This document shows, piece after piece, positions 17,187 to 27,316 of a stretch of DNA of 64,000 nt (position 1 is its first letter; the number at the start of each line of letters is the position of its first letter). Where the stretch lies: NCBI RefSeq assembly GCF_041228105.1, contig NZ_CP166097.1, positions 2,666,001-2,730,000 of the forward strand. Direction: 5' to 3'. The translations under genes were made by a program, and so were the position numbers. The notes below the pieces were generated by a model. That model was not told the DNA's origin. It saw only the letters and a list, made by a program, of their open reading frames with translations, and did no database searches. This stretch comes from Pectobacterium aroidearum (GTDB lineage Bacteria > Pseudomonadota > Gammaproteobacteria > Enterobacterales > Enterobacteriaceae).

Positions 17187-18359
17187 ATGCAAAAAATGCT
17201 TAACTGTATCCAGCACTACGCCTGGGGCAGCAAAAACGCTTTAACTGAGCTATACGGCATTGATAACCCTAATAATTTACCGATGGCAGAACTGTGGATG
17301 GGCGCCCATCCTAAAAGTAGCTCTGCGATTATTGATGAAAAAGGCAACACCCGTAACCTGCGGGACGTGATTGCCGAAGACGCAACGACGCATCTTGGTG
17401 CAACGATTGCACAACGTTTCGGCGAACTGCCCTTTTTGTTTAAGGTTTTGTGCGCGGAACAGCCGCTTTCAATTCAAGTTCACCCAAGTAAAACATCAGC
17501 AGAACAAGGGTTTGCGAAAGAAAATGCAGCAGGTACCCCGTTAGATGCGGCCGAAAGAAACTACAAAGATGCCAATCACAAACCGGAACTGGTCTATGCA
17601 TTAACGCCTTTTCAAGCGATGAACGGGTTCCGAGAATTATCTGAAATTGTACGCTTGCTGGAGCCAGTTGCCAGCGCACATCCGTCAATCACTGCATTTT
17701 TACAACAGCCCGACGCGAAGAACCTCGCCATGCTGTTCACCAATCTGCTAAGCATGGAAGGTGAGCAAAAATCGCGGGCGCTCGGCGTGTTGAAGGCTGC
17801 GCTAAACAGCCAGAATGACGAACCCTGGGCGACCATTCGCGCGATTACCCAATACTATTCCGATGACAGCGGGTTATTCTCCCCGCTGTTGCTAAACGTC
17901 ATCACGCTTCAGCCTGGCGAAGCCATGTTCCTGTTTGCTCAAACGCCACATGCCTATCTGAAAGGCGTGGCATTAGAAGTCATGGCAAACTCGGATAACG
18001 TGCTACGCGCTGGGCTAACGCCGAAATACATTGATATTCCAGAACTGCTGGATAATGTCGTGTTTGAGGCCAAACCCGCCAACCAATTGCTGACGACGCC
18101 ACTCCGCCAAGGCCATGAATTCAGCTTCCCGATCCCTGTTGAGGATTTTGCTTTTTCGCTGCACGAACTGACGCAGAGCCCGCAAACGCTCAGCCAGAAC
18201 AGTGCCGCGATTGTATTTTGTGTTGACGGCCACGCCGTCCTGCAAAAAAATGAGCAGCAACTCTCGCTACGTCCGGGAGAATCCTGCTTTATTTCCGCCA
18301 GTGAGTCACCGATAACGGTTGAGGGACAGGGGCGTCTCGCTCGCGTATTTAACCGATAA
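17187..18359 (+). CDS. manA: Mannose-6-phosphate isomerase ManA
   Basis: 390 residues, type I phosphomannose isomerase, which interconverts mannose-6-P and fructose-6-P. Zinc ligands lie in the conserved QVHPSK segment (about residue 97) and the signature YKDANHKPELVYALTPF (about residue 131-147). The catalytic Arg region RAGLTPK is present at about residue 274. The ribosome binding site AGGAAG precedes the ATG by about nine bases. Neighbours fumC and ydgA match the E. coli order. Confidence 0.95.
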   Translation: MQKMLNCIQHYAWGSKNALTELYGIDNPNNLPMAELWMGAHPKSSSAIIDEKGNTRNLRDVIAEDATTHLGATIAQRFGELPFLFKVLCAEQPLSIQVHPSKTSAEQGFAKENAAGTPLDAAERNYKDANHKPELVYALTPFQAMNGFRELSEIVRLLEPVASAHPSITAFLQQPDAKNLAMLFTNLLSMEGEQKSRALGVLKAALNSQNDEPWATIRAITQYYSDDSGLFSPLLLNVITLQPGEAMFLFAQTPHAYLKGVALEVMANSDNVLRAGLTPKYIDIPELLDNVVFEAKPANQLLTTPLRQGHEFSFPIPVEDFAFSLHELTQSPQTLSQNSAAIVFCVDGHAVLQKNEQQLSLRPGESCFISASESPITVEGQGRLARVFNR

Positions 18360-18447
18360 CTTGTTCTATACGCGGCGGTTACCTATGGGTAAGCTGCCAG
18401 CGTTTCGCGTTGAAAACGCGCATTTTTTTACTAAAGGATGAATAAAA

Positions 18448-19998
18448 ATGAAAAAGTCGTTAGTCGCCGTAGGCGTTATTGTTGCTCTGGGTGCCGTCTG
18501 GACCGGCGCATCCTGGTACACCGGCAAGCAGGTAGCTCAGCAGATTGATGGTTTTACCGATATGCTGAATACTAAACTCAAGCAAAACTACCCGAACGCC
18601 GGATTGAAAGTAGTCTATCGCGACTATCAGGGCGGCGTATTCACTAGTACTCTGGCCTATGTTTTGCAGGCAGACGGCACGGCAAAAGGCGCACAGTTCC
18701 TGGTGCCCGGTGAAGAACTCGTTTTCAACGAAACCGTGTCTCACGGACCGTTCCCGCTGGCACAGCTCAAGAAATTCAACCTCATTCCGGCAATGGCCTC
18801 TGTCCATACCGAGTTAGCCAACACGCCGGCCGTCAAAGCATGGTTTGATTTGACTAAAGATAAACCGTTCTTTACGTCCGAAACTCGCGTCGCCTACAGC
18901 GGGGATACTCAGTCACTCATTACGTTGGCTCCTATCGACCATCAGTCACCAGAACAAAAGTTTTCTTTCAGCGGTGCGGAAGCGCTACTGGATATCGGGC
19001 ACGATTTGCGTAGCAGCAAGCTGGATACCACCATCAGCAGCGTGAAGATGGAAAGGAAAAATGCCTGGGGCCAGACAGAGAATGTGGATGTCACCGATTT
19101 CTCCATCAAAGGAACCAATCAAAAAGGCAAATTCGATCTTGATTTAGGCGATGGCGCACTGTCTCTTAAAGCGATGACGTTTACCGTAGAAGGTGGCGAA
19201 CCCGTTACGTTGAACGATTTTTCTTTAAAAAGTAGCGCAACGGAAGATGACAAAAATCTGGCGGGCAGCATGGCTGTGACACTAGGCTCGTTAATCATCG
19301 GCGACCGCAATCTGGGGTCGGGTAACGTAAACATGTCTATCTCACAGCTTGATGGCGCGGGCACCAAGCAATTCCTCACCGCCTATCAGGAAAAAGTGCA
19401 GAAGCTGTTGCAGGATCCGGCCGCCATGGATCCCGACACGTATCAGCACGAAGTTGTCATGTCTGTTCTGCAATACCTGCCGCAGCTGTTGAAAGGCAAT
19501 CCGAACATTGCTATCTCCCCGATCAGTTGGAAAAACAGCAAAGGTGAAGGAACGTTCACACTGGCGCTGGATTTAACCGATCCCTTGCAAAGCACGGATA
19601 AAGCCGCTGAATCAGCGGTATCTGACGAAGAAAAAATCATTCGTCAGTCCGTCAAAAAACTTGATGCCAAGCTCAATGTGCCTTTGGATATGCTGACAGA
19701 ATTAATGGTACAGGCAGGACCAAAACCAGCTAACGATGAAGAGCAAAAACAGGCGACAGAAATGGCGCAGCAACAAGCGAAGATGATGGCAGACATCGGT
19801 CAAATGAACCAACTGAGCGTCACCAAAGACAACGCGATTACCAGTTCGCTGCACTATGCCGAAGGTCAAATTGACTTCAACGGCAACAAAATAGCACTGG
19901 CCGATTTCATCGCCCCTTATTTCTCCGTTCCAACGGAACAAGGTGAAGAATCACTGCCTGGCGCACAGGAAGAACCCGTCACGCCACCGGCACAATAA
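18448..19998 (+). CDS. ydgA: DUF945 family protein YdgA
   Basis: 516 residues. A single N-terminal membrane anchor or uncleaved signal (MKKSLVAVGVIVALGAVW) precedes a large periplasmic domain with the repeated beta-strand pattern of DUF945 (GxxxSxTxY motifs near residues 60 and 150). A Gln/Lys-rich helix and a Pro/Glu-rich end close the protein. The molecular function is not established; proteins of this family resemble bridge or chaperone-like periplasmic factors. It follows manA by 88 bases, as in E. coli, and is ended by a strong terminator. Confidence 0.88.
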   Translation: MKKSLVAVGVIVALGAVWTGASWYTGKQVAQQIDGFTDMLNTKLKQNYPNAGLKVVYRDYQGGVFTSTLAYVLQADGTAKGAQFLVPGEELVFNETVSHGPFPLAQLKKFNLIPAMASVHTELANTPAVKAWFDLTKDKPFFTSETRVAYSGDTQSLITLAPIDHQSPEQKFSFSGAEALLDIGHDLRSSKLDTTISSVKMERKNAWGQTENVDVTDFSIKGTNQKGKFDLDLGDGALSLKAMTFTVEGGEPVTLNDFSLKSSATEDDKNLAGSMAVTLGSLIIGDRNLGSGNVNMSISQLDGAGTKQFLTAYQEKVQKLLQDPAAMDPDTYQHEVVMSVLQYLPQLLKGNPNIAISPISWKNSKGEGTFTLALDLTDPLQSTDKAAESAVSDEEKIIRQSVKKLDAKLNVPLDMLTELMVQAGPKPANDEEQKQATEMAQQQAKMMADIGQMNQLSVTKDNAITSSLHYAEGQIDFNGNKIALADFIAPYFSVPTEQGEESLPGAQEEPVTPPAQ

Positions 19999-20031
19999 GC
20001 CCGTACACGGTAAGACTACGTGCTAAAACAC

Positions 20032-20062
20032 ACGGTGGCCGCACTTGCAGCCACCGTTTTTT
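20032..20062 (+). terminator. Rho-independent terminator of ydgA
   Basis: ACGGTGGC, a 10-base loop, GCCACCGT, then a run of six T. Confidence 0.88.
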
Positions 20063-20098
20063 CTGCCCGCTTATTCAGTTTGATGTCGAGATGACACC

Positions 20099-21076
20099 AT
20101 GTCTGCGTTAAAACCCTTTTTGGAATCTCATCAGGCGGCAATCTACTTTGTTGCCGTGATTGCAGCGGTAGCAACGGCCATGATGCTGCCAGGAACGGAG
20201 CAGTGGGATGTCGTGATTAATCCGGCGCTGGCGCTGATGCTGTTTGTCACGTTTCTGCAAGTTCCGCTGACTACGATCGGGAAAAGCCTCACTCAGGTCA
20301 GATTCATCGGCGCACTGCTCGTTGCCAACTTCATCGTGATCCCCTTGCTCGTTGCGGCGCTGTTACCCTTTCTTCCTGCCGAACCGCTGGTCAAGCTGGG
20401 CATCATACTGGTGTTACTCGCGCCGTGTATTGACTACGTCGTAACATTCGCGCATCTGGGCCGTGCCGATGCCGCCCGTCTGTTGGCCGCAACGCCTATT
20501 TTACTGTTGCTGCAAATGTTGGCCTTGCCCTTCTACCTGACGCTGTTTCTCGGCCATGATGCCGCCGGACTCATCGTCTTCGCGCCTTTTATCGATGCGT
20601 TTATCTGGTTGATTGCCGTGCCTTTAGCACTGGCGGCGATTCTGCAATGGCTGGCAGCACGCCAACGTACGATGACAGCCTTTGCGGATGCATTGGGCTA
20701 TCTCCCCGTTCCGGCTACCGCGCTGGTACTGTTTGTCGTAGTGGCTGCGGTGATTCCACAACTGCGCGCCACTTGGGCATCGGTGTTGCTCGCAGTGCCA
20801 TTTTATCTACTCTTCGCGCTGCTGGCACCGCTACTCGGCTGGTTCACTGGCCGCGTTTTCCGGTTGGACTCCACTGGCGGACGCGCCGTAGCCTTTAGCG
20901 CCAGCACGCGTAATTCTCTGGTTATCTTGCCATTAGCGCTGGCTATACCCGGTGCGCTACCGCTACTTCCTGCGGTCATCGTCAGCCAAACGTTAGTGGA
21001 GCTACTCAGCGAGCTTATTTATATCCGGGTTATTCCTAAGCTGGACGCTTGTAACTCTAGGCAGGAAAAGCGATAG
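20099..21076 (+). CDS. BASS/ACR3-superfamily transporter
   Basis: 325 residues with about ten hydrophobic segments, in the SBF/ACR3 (bile acid:sodium symporter, arsenite transporter) superfamily. The segment LAPCIDYVVTF places a cysteine (Cys110) where ACR3 arsenite exporters have their essential TM4 cysteine, so arsenite or a related anion is a plausible substrate. There is no arsR, arsC or arsH near by, so the arsenic link is only suggestive. The gene is between ydgA and add, an insertion relative to E. coli. Poor separation of TM boundaries by eye leaves topology uncertain. Confidence 0.7.
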   Translation: MSALKPFLESHQAAIYFVAVIAAVATAMMLPGTEQWDVVINPALALMLFVTFLQVPLTTIGKSLTQVRFIGALLVANFIVIPLLVAALLPFLPAEPLVKLGIILVLLAPCIDYVVTFAHLGRADAARLLAATPILLLLQMLALPFYLTLFLGHDAAGLIVFAPFIDAFIWLIAVPLALAAILQWLAARQRTMTAFADALGYLPVPATALVLFVVVAAVIPQLRATWASVLLAVPFYLLFALLAPLLGWFTGRVFRLDSTGGRAVAFSASTRNSLVILPLALAIPGALPLLPAVIVSQTLVELLSELIYIRVIPKLDACNSRQEKR

Positions 21077-21196
21077 GCGTTTGTTTTTGCTCAATGATTG
21101 CTCAGGGAGTCGCGTTTCGGCGGTAACAATTGGCTATTTACCACGTTTTCTTTTTATACTTTGTCGTATGAAAAACAGTAATCAGACAATAATATT

Positions 21197-22210
21197 ATGA
21201 TCGATTTACTCCTGCCATTGACGGATATCCACCGCCATTTGGATGGCAATATCCGCGCCCAGAGTATTCTGGAGCTAGGACACCAGTACAATGTAACGTT
21301 ACCCGCCCGCGATCTTGAGGCGCTTCGCCCTCACGTTCAGGTCACCAAAAATGAACCTGATCTGGTGAGTTTTTTACAAAAACTCGACTGGGGCGTGTCC
21401 GTGCTCGGTTCACTGGACGCCTGTCGCCGCGTCGCTTACGAGAACGTTGAAGATGCCGTGAAAGCCGGGCTGGATTACGCCGAACTGCGTTTCTCTCCCT
21501 ACTATATGGCGATGAACCATAAGCTTCCGGTTGCTGGCGTGGTGGAAGCGGTGATCGACGGCATTACCGCCGGCTGCCGTGATTTCGATACCGACATTCG
21601 TCTGATTGGTATCATGAGCCGCACCTTCGGCACCGAGGCGTGCCAACAAGAGCTGGACGCGTTGCTGTCCCAGCGTGACCGCATCGTCGCACTCGATCTG
21701 GCTGGCGATGAACTGGGGCACCCTGGTGCGCTATTCACTTCTCATTTCCGACAGGCGCGCGATGCCGGCTGGCACATCACGGTTCACGCCGGTGAAGCAG
21801 CCGGTCCGGAAAGTATCTGGCAGGCGATTACTCATCTGGGTGCCGAGCGTATCGGACACGGTGTGACTGCCATTATCGATCCTCGCCTGATGACGCATAT
21901 GGCAGAAAACGGGATCGGGATTGAATCTTGCCTGACCTCCAACATTCAGACCAGCACGGTGGAATCTCTGGATAAACATCCGCTCGTCCACTTCCTGCGC
22001 TATGAAATCCCCGCCACCATCAATACGGACGATCCAGCGGTTCAAGGCATAGAAATCCGCCATGAATATGAGATTGCCGCCCCACTTGCTGGCCTGACAG
22101 CGGTAGAAACGCGTAAAGCACAGGAAAACGGCCTGAACATTGCGTTTATCAGCGAGCAGGAAAAGCAGCAACTGCGTGAAAAGGTACTGCGTAAACGCGG
22201 CACAGCCTGA
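21197..22210 (+). CDS. add: Adenosine deaminase
   Basis: 337 residues. Converts adenosine and deoxyadenosine to (deoxy)inosine in purine salvage. Metal and catalytic motifs of the amidohydrolase fold: HRHLDGNIR at residues 12-20, a [12 protein letters not shown] segment at about 195 (catalytic Glu), IGHG at about 221, and NTDDPAVQG at about 275 (catalytic Asp). Neighbour ydgJ is conserved further on, though two genes lie between here. It ends at a bidirectional terminator shared with the ecaC-like gene. Confidence 0.95.
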
Positions 22211-22248
22211 TAGCGTCGTATCGTCACGCTGAGTCAAAACGCACGAAA

Positions 22249-22274
22249 AAACGGCTAACTTTTGTTAGCCGTTT
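22249..22274. terminator. Bidirectional terminator between add and the ecaC-like gene
   Basis: AAACGGCTAAC / TTTT / GTTAGCCGTTT, perfect 11-bp stem, A-rich on the left and T-rich on the right. Confidence 0.88.
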
Positions 22275-22306
22275 GACATGATTTTGTTTCCAACGAGTCA
22301 CAGATA

Positions 22307-22777
22307 TCAGTCGTTCGGGGTCGCCGAGGAATGGTGTGAACTAATCAGCCACTGTTTCTGCTTCACGTCCCAGATGTAGGTATAAGTGTAACGTGCCTTC
22401 GCTTCACTCCCATCACCAAACCTGAACGTGTATGTTCCGGTATCGACAGCGTCATTACAGCCAATACGGATCGTGCTGGTATCAATCTTACCTACCGGCT
22501 TTTTCGCCAGAAAGTGCTCGAAGTAATCAATGCGCTCCGCGTCAGTTGTACGCGGTTTACCCGATAGGGTCGGCAACAAAACGGCATCCGACGCATAGTT
22601 TTTATTAACTTTCTTCGCATCCCCTGTTTGTAACGATGTATTCCAACGGTCAAATAGCGATGCAATCTCTTTTTTACTGGTTTTCACACACTCGGTACTC
22701 TGAGCCGCCTGCACAGATGCGGAGGCCAACGTCCCTAACATCGCGAAAGTTAACACCGTTTTTTTTAACATATTCAT
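22307..22777 (-). CDS. Secreted SgcJ/EcaC family protein (NTF2-like fold)
   Basis: 156 residues. An N-terminal signal peptide (LKKTVLTFAMLGTLASASVQA, cleaved before AQSTE) precedes a small alpha+beta domain of the SgcJ/EcaC type: FDRWNTSLQTGDAKKVNKNY, DAVLLPTLSGKPR, and a C-terminal WLISSHHSS strand. The NTF2-like cone fold binds small hydrophobic ligands or acts as an oligomer hub; EcaC itself was described from Erwinia carotovora. Two mature cysteines (after STE and in RIGCND) could bridge in the periplasm. Precise function unknown. Confidence 0.8.
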   Translation of the reverse strand: MNMLKKTVLTFAMLGTLASASVQAAQSTECVKTSKKEIASLFDRWNTSLQTGDAKKVNKNYASDAVLLPTLSGKPRTTDAERIDYFEHFLAKKPVGKIDTSTIRIGCNDAVDTGTYTFRFGDGSEAKARYTYTYIWDVKQKQWLISSHHSSATPND

Positions 22778-22952
22778 TCGATCTCAACTAATAATTATCG
22801 TTAACTGCGTCCTGCTCTATCGATAACGTCTCTCGATGAGCCACACTCGTTATAACGTAACGGATCGAAAAAGTAATAAATATACGTTACTATCACTGTA
22901 ATAGATTATTTATTGTATTTCCGCGTAGTTACAAGTGATAGCGGAAAATAAC

Positions 22953-22985
22953 AACGCCCCCGGCCTGTGTAAGACCGGGGGCGTT
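22953..22985 (-). terminator. Rho-independent terminator of the yfeH-like gene
   Basis: AACGCCCCCGG and CCGGGGGCGTT arms with an 11-base loop. On the minus strand it is followed by GTTATTTTCC. The remainder of 22778-23011 is AT-rich promoter region of the ecaC-like gene with no recognisable gene. Confidence 0.85.
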
Positions 22986-23011
22986 TACCATGTTGAAAGA
23001 ACGATCACCGC

Positions 23012-24013
23012 TTACTGGTTAGGCGTATTCTGTTCCTTGTGTAGCCGCTTGGCATAACGCTGAGCCAGAGCCGCACACACCATCAACTGAATTTGGTGGA
23101 AAATCATCAGCGGCAACACCATCGCCCCTACCGCTGCGGCAGGAAATAGCACGTTTGCCATCGGGATCCCATTCGCCAGACTCTTCTTCGAACCACAGAA
23201 GACAATAGTGATTTCATCGGCGGTGTTAAAGCCCAGCTTGCGCGCGGCCAGCGTATTCACCACCAGCACAATCGCTAACAGCACCATCGAACAGCCGACG
23301 ACGGCGAGCAATGACCAGCCGTTGATTTGTCCCCAGATCCCCTGCACAACCGCCTCGCTGAAAGCGACGTACACCACTAAAAGAATCGATGACCGGTCAG
23401 TGATATTAATCAGCTTACGGTGGCGATCGACCCAGCCAGCAATCAACGGACGAGACAGATGCCCAATCACGAAAGGCACCATCAGCTGCATAATAATGGA
23501 ACCGATAGCATGCAGCGTATCCGTTTCTCCGCCCTGCGTGTGCATCAGCAAACCAACCAGAATCGGCGAAAGAAACACGCCCAAAATACTGGATGCCGAT
23601 GCGCTACAGATAGCAGCCGCTACGTTACCGCCAGCCATTGAGGTATACGCAATCGCCGACTGCACCGTCGCAGGCAGCGCACACAGATAGAGAAAACCAA
23701 GATACAATGTTGGCGTCAGCACAACCGGCGACAGCAGGCTCATACCGATGCCCAGCAGCGGGAACAGAATAAACGTGCTGGCAAACACCACCAGATGTAA
23801 ACGCCAGTGTCCCATCCCTGCAGTAATCGCTTCACGCGAGAGCTTTGCGCCATGCATAAAGAACAGGAGAGCAATCGCCGCCGTTGTCAGATACTCAAAG
23901 AAGACCTTCACGCCGCCTTCAGCTGGAAGAATCGACGCCGTCAGCACAACCAGAATCAGAACCAATAAAAACTTATCAATGCGTAACCGTTGTAACCACC
24001 CCATGCCTGACAC
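23012..24013 (-). CDS. SBF-like CPA transporter, YfeH family
   Basis: 333 residues with ten predicted membrane helices. It belongs to the bacterial YfeH / SLC10A7-like branch of the bile acid:sodium symporter family, as shown by the LRIDKFLLVLILVV start, FFMHGAKLSREA, LPATVQSAIAYTSMAGGN (TM4 crossing motif) and FCGSKKSLANGIPMANVLF (TM9 motif) segments. Transport substrate is unknown for the bacterial members. It is separated from ydgJ upstream by about 140 bases with two hairpins, so it may be an independent unit. Paralogous at superfamily level with the transporter at 20099-21076. Confidence 0.85.
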   Translation of the reverse strand: MSGMGWLQRLRIDKFLLVLILVVLTASILPAEGGVKVFFEYLTTAAIALLFFMHGAKLSREAITAGMGHWRLHLVVFASTFILFPLLGIGMSLLSPVVLTPTLYLGFLYLCALPATVQSAIAYTSMAGGNVAAAICSASASSILGVFLSPILVGLLMHTQGGETDTLHAIGSIIMQLMVPFVIGHLSRPLIAGWVDRHRKLINITDRSSILLVVYVAFSEAVVQGIWGQINGWSLLAVVGCSMVLLAIVLVVNTLAARKLGFNTADEITIVFCGSKKSLANGIPMANVLFPAAAVGAMVLPLMIFHQIQLMVCAALAQRYAKRLHKEQNTPNQ

Positions 24014-24058
24014 CTTTCCTCTAGCCTGTTATTTATCTGATGAACACCCTAACAAGAC

Positions 24059-24108
24059 GGGCGATCCGAAGATCGCCCAAAATGGCAGTCTACGGCGATC
24101 CTAAGACC
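24059..24108 (-). terminator. Two adjacent hairpins between ydgJ and the yfeH-like gene
   Basis: GGGCGATC/CGAA/GATCGCCC (24059-24078) is perfect; GGCGATC/CTAA/GACCGCC (about 24094-24111) is a similar imperfect copy. They may end ydgJ transcripts; neither has a long T run. Confidence 0.45.
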
Positions 24109-24155
24109 GCCTGTATAAACAAACCGTTAACTATCTGGAATAAAGTGCAGTAAAT

Positions 24156-25202
24156 CTAGCTATTTTTCAGCGTGACGGCTTTTTTCTGCTCATGGGAAAG
24201 CAGTCCCAGCTCGATCAACTCCATCACCTGAATCGCCTGATGCACGCTGACGGGGTTTTCCCCTTTACCGAGCAGCGCATCGCGCACCGCCGCATAGTAA
24301 GCGGGATAGTTACCTGGAATCGTGGCGATCGTTTGCTCTGCCGTTATGCCATCGCGAGACAACGTCAGCACACCATCGTGCTTATCCTGTCCCCAGTCGG
24401 CTAACGGTGGACGTTCGCCCGCTTTCAGGCGATCTTCCTGTGGATCGAGCCCGTATTTGACGAAACTGCCACGCGTGCCGTGCACGGTATAGCGTGCAGA
24501 AGCCGCCGCCACCAGCATACTGGCGTGCAGGACCACCCGGCGCTGCGGGTAAATCAGCGTCGCATGGAAATAATCCGTTGCCTTACTCCCCGGCCTCAGT
24601 TGCGCCATATCCACCTGAATCGCGACCGGCAAACCAAACAGCTCTAATGCTTGATCCAGCAAGTGCGGCCCCAGATCGTACCAAATCCCACTGCCTTCGC
24701 TGCCATCTTCGCGCCAGCGCTGACGCACTTCAGGACGGAAGCGATCGAAATGCGATTCCATATACACCACATTTCCTAACGTTCCCGCTGACAGCAGCTG
24801 TTTCAGCGTCAGAAAATCGCTGTCCCAGCGGCGGTTATGGAACACAGAAAGCACTTTTCCGACGTGTTCGGCAATCGCGCCTAAGTCGTATGCTTGTGAC
24901 AACGTCACGGTGAAAGGTTTGTCGACGACGACATGCTTGCCCGCTTCCAGCGCCTGTTTTGCCAGCGGGAAGTGCGTGTCATTGGGGGTAGGAATAACAA
25001 TGAGGTCAATATCGGGATCGTTAAACAACGCCTGAGGGTCTTTCTCTACTCGCAGATTTGCCCAATCCGCATGCACTTTTTCAGCATTACTGCTGGATAC
25101 CGCGACCAGTTCCATGCCAGCCGTACCTGCAATCAACGGCGCGTGGAATGTCTTACTGGCATAACCGTAGCCCAGCAACCCAACACGAACGGTCTCACTC
25201 AT
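24156..25202 (-). CDS. ydgJ: Gfo/Idh/MocA-family oxidoreductase YdgJ
   Basis: 348 residues. N-terminal Rossmann domain with VGLLGYGYASKTFHAPL, the family signature around residue 95 (EAGKHVVVDKPFTVT, with the catalytic-type Lys-Pro), then an alpha/beta C-terminal domain with the GIWYDLGPHLLDQAL motif near residue 178. Enzymes of this family reduce or oxidise sugars and inositol-type compounds with NAD(P). In E. coli ydgJ follows add; here two genes separate them. Substrate unknown. Confidence 0.88.
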   Translation of the reverse strand: MSETVRVGLLGYGYASKTFHAPLIAGTAGMELVAVSSSNAEKVHADWANLRVEKDPQALFNDPDIDLIVIPTPNDTHFPLAKQALEAGKHVVVDKPFTVTLSQAYDLGAIAEHVGKVLSVFHNRRWDSDFLTLKQLLSAGTLGNVVYMESHFDRFRPEVRQRWREDGSEGSGIWYDLGPHLLDQALELFGLPVAIQVDMAQLRPGSKATDYFHATLIYPQRRVVLHASMLVAAASARYTVHGTRGSFVKYGLDPQEDRLKAGERPPLADWGQDKHDGVLTLSRDGITAEQTIATIPGNYPAYYAAVRDALLGKGENPVSVHQAIQVMELIELGLLSHEQKKAVTLKNS

Positions 25203-25316
25203 GACGATTCCCCTTAACTTATTTTGACTTTGTGATTTCTCACTCAGTATATACCCGTCATCCGCCAGAGTGCAGAGAGGGATAATAGTCAGGGGAATCT
25301 GACTCGTTTCGGAATA

Positions 25317-26249
25317 TTAACCGCTTACGACATTGGGCATTCGCTCTCCCCACGCCATAGGCAGCGTTTTGGCCGCCGGATAATTGATTTCACTGCTACG
25401 GCGGCGGAAATCACTGGGGCTAACGCCGACTCGCTTACGGAATACGCGTGAGAAATAAAGCTGATCGTCATACCCCACCACGCGGCCAATATTGGCGATA
25501 GACTCCTGCGTCGTCTGCAACAACAGTTTGGCGCGAATCACGCGCTGATCTTCACGCCAGCGCAGAATATTAATGCCCACCTGCTCACGGAACAGATGCG
25601 CCAGCCGCGACGGCGACAGACAAACGTGACGCGCCACTTCGTCAATACGCAGCTCCCCAGCCAGATTGCTGGTAATGAACTGGCAGGCTTCTATCACGCG
25701 CGGATCCATAATCTTCTGCGGACTCTGCGGATCTTCCTCCATCGCCCGAAGCAACAGGCGCTCCAGCAAATTCATGCCCAACTCTTCTGAAAAACGCCGC
25801 CCGGAACGCTGCGTCTGCTCGATATTGGCAAACAGCCTGTCGAACTCCAGCAGCAATTGGTTATTTGGCAGGCTCATGCGGCCAATGCCGCTACTTTTAG
25901 TATGCCATTCCAACCAATCCGCCCAGTAGGCGCGCGGGCGAAAATAGACCCAGCGGTGATACCAGCAGTCGCTGCTCGGCGAACGACCATAAAAATGTTT
26001 CGATTTCGGCGGGAACAACAGCAGATCGCCAGGATTGCAGAAAAAGGTCTCATCGCCATCAAAGACCTGACCCTGTCCTTTCATGGTGAGGTTAATGATG
26101 TAGCCTTTCATACCATCGGGACGATCGATAAAGAAATCGAGCGGTCCTTCTGCCAGAATCGGCGTCAGGCCTGCCACGAGGTAAGCGTTGAACGAATATC
26201 CCGGCAGCAGCGGATTAGGCTGAGATTCATGCGCCATACGGTGATACAT
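25317..26249 (-). CDS. araC: Arabinose operon regulator AraC
   Basis: 310 residues. The N-terminal cupin binds L-arabinose and dimerises ([18 protein letters not shown] arm, [16 protein letters not shown]), and the C-terminal AraC/XylS domain holds two helix-turn-helix motifs ([42 protein letters not shown]). Unlike E. coli, araC is not divergent from araB but lies downstream of araFGH on the same strand, behind a terminator-like hairpin (26282-26303). It may therefore be expressed both by read-through and from its own promoter. Its likely targets are the araF-araB interval sites at 30131-30168. The C-terminal tail after the second HTH is about 30 residues. Confidence 0.93.
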   Translation of the reverse strand: MYHRMAHESQPNPLLPGYSFNAYLVAGLTPILAEGPLDFFIDRPDGMKGYIINLTMKGQGQVFDGDETFFCNPGDLLLFPPKSKHFYGRSPSSDCWYHRWVYFRPRAYWADWLEWHTKSSGIGRMSLPNNQLLLEFDRLFANIEQTQRSGRRFSEELGMNLLERLLLRAMEEDPQSPQKIMDPRVIEACQFITSNLAGELRIDEVARHVCLSPSRLAHLFREQVGINILRWREDQRVIRAKLLLQTTQESIANIGRVVGYDDQLYFSRVFRKRVGVSPSDFRRRSSEINYPAAKTLPMAWGERMPNVVSG

Positions 26250-26269
26250 CGAGCCTCCGGTACACGCTA

Positions 26270-26303
26270 ATAAGAAAGAAAGCGGCAGGCTCTTACCTGC
26301 CGC
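26270..26303 (-). terminator. Terminator/attenuator between araH and araC
   Basis: GCGGCAGG / six bases / CCTGCCGC, followed on the minus strand by TTTCTTTCTTATT. It should uncouple araC from most araFGH transcription. Confidence 0.8.
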
Positions 26304-26311
26304 ACAGGCAT

Positions 26312-27298
26312 TTACACCGTTTTCTTCGCCAACTGTTTGTAGCGGTCGAAGATAACCGCCGCCAGCAGAATCAGACCGCGCACTACATACTGGGCAAATG
26401 GAGAGATGTTCAGCAGGTTCATCGCGTTTTCCACCGTACCCAAAATCAGTACGCCGGCCACCACGTAAGAAATTTTACCGATCCCACCTTTCAGCGACAC
26501 ACCACCCAGCACACAGGCAGAAATCACGATCAACTCATACCCGATAGAGGTCATCGGCTGGCCGCTGGTCATGCGCGAGGCCAAAATGATCCCCGCAGCG
26601 GCTGACACCAGGCCAGACAAAGCGAAAATGATGATCTTGGTACGCACCACTGGCACCCCAGCCAGACGCGCCGCTTCTTCATTGCCCCCAATCGCCAGCG
26701 TATTGCGGCCAAATGTGGTTTTGTTCAGCAGCAGCCCAAACAGAATCATGCAGCCGATGGTGATCCAGATTGGTGCGGGCAAACCCAGCCAATTGGCATA
26801 ACCCAGTGCGAAGAAGCGCTCATCTTCAATCCCTACCGCTTTACCATCGGAAATGATGTACGCCAGACCACGCGCAATCTGCATCGTCGCCAGCGTGGTG
26901 ATCAACGCGTTGATCTTCAAACGGGCAATCACAAAACCGTTGAGCAAACCGAACGCCACGCCCAGCAACAGCCCGGCACTGACACCGATCCACAGGCTTT
27001 CACTGATATTGATCACCACTGCCGTGGCCACCCCAGCGCAAGCGATGATGGAGGCCACCGACAGGTCAAAATCGCCAGATGCCAGACAGAACAGCATCCC
27101 GCAGGCCACCATACCGGACATGGAGATTGCTAGCCCCAGCCCTTTCATATTGATAAACGTCGCGAAATTCGGGACGAAAATCGCACAGCCAAGAAACAGC
27201 ACGGCAAACACCACCAGCATGCCGTAGTTATCCCAAATCCGGGACAACCCCGAACTGCCGGTCTTCTTTTCTGAGGTTGCAGACGTAACCGTTGACAT
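26312..27298 (-). CDS. araH: L-arabinose ABC transporter permease AraH
   Basis: 328 residues with about ten hydrophobic segments, a ribose/arabinose-type (CUT2, RbsC-like) permease. The EAA-like cytoplasmic loop is represented by [17 protein letters not shown] near residue 205. It forms the membrane channel with AraG and AraF. It starts 18 bases after araG ends, so the two are co-translated. The Lys-rich C-terminus and N-terminal [10 protein letters not shown] extension are cytoplasmic. Confidence 0.93.
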   Translation of the reverse strand: MSTVTSATSEKKTGSSGLSRIWDNYGMLVVFAVLFLGCAIFVPNFATFINMKGLGLAISMSGMVACGMLFCLASGDFDLSVASIIACAGVATAVVINISESLWIGVSAGLLLGVAFGLLNGFVIARLKINALITTLATMQIARGLAYIISDGKAVGIEDERFFALGYANWLGLPAPIWITIGCMILFGLLLNKTTFGRNTLAIGGNEEAARLAGVPVVRTKIIIFALSGLVSAAAGIILASRMTSGQPMTSIGYELIVISACVLGGVSLKGGIGKISYVVAGVLILGTVENAMNLLNISPFAQYVVRGLILLAAVIFDRYKQLAKKTV

Positions 27299-27316
27299 TA
27301 TTTTGCTCCTTCGCGG

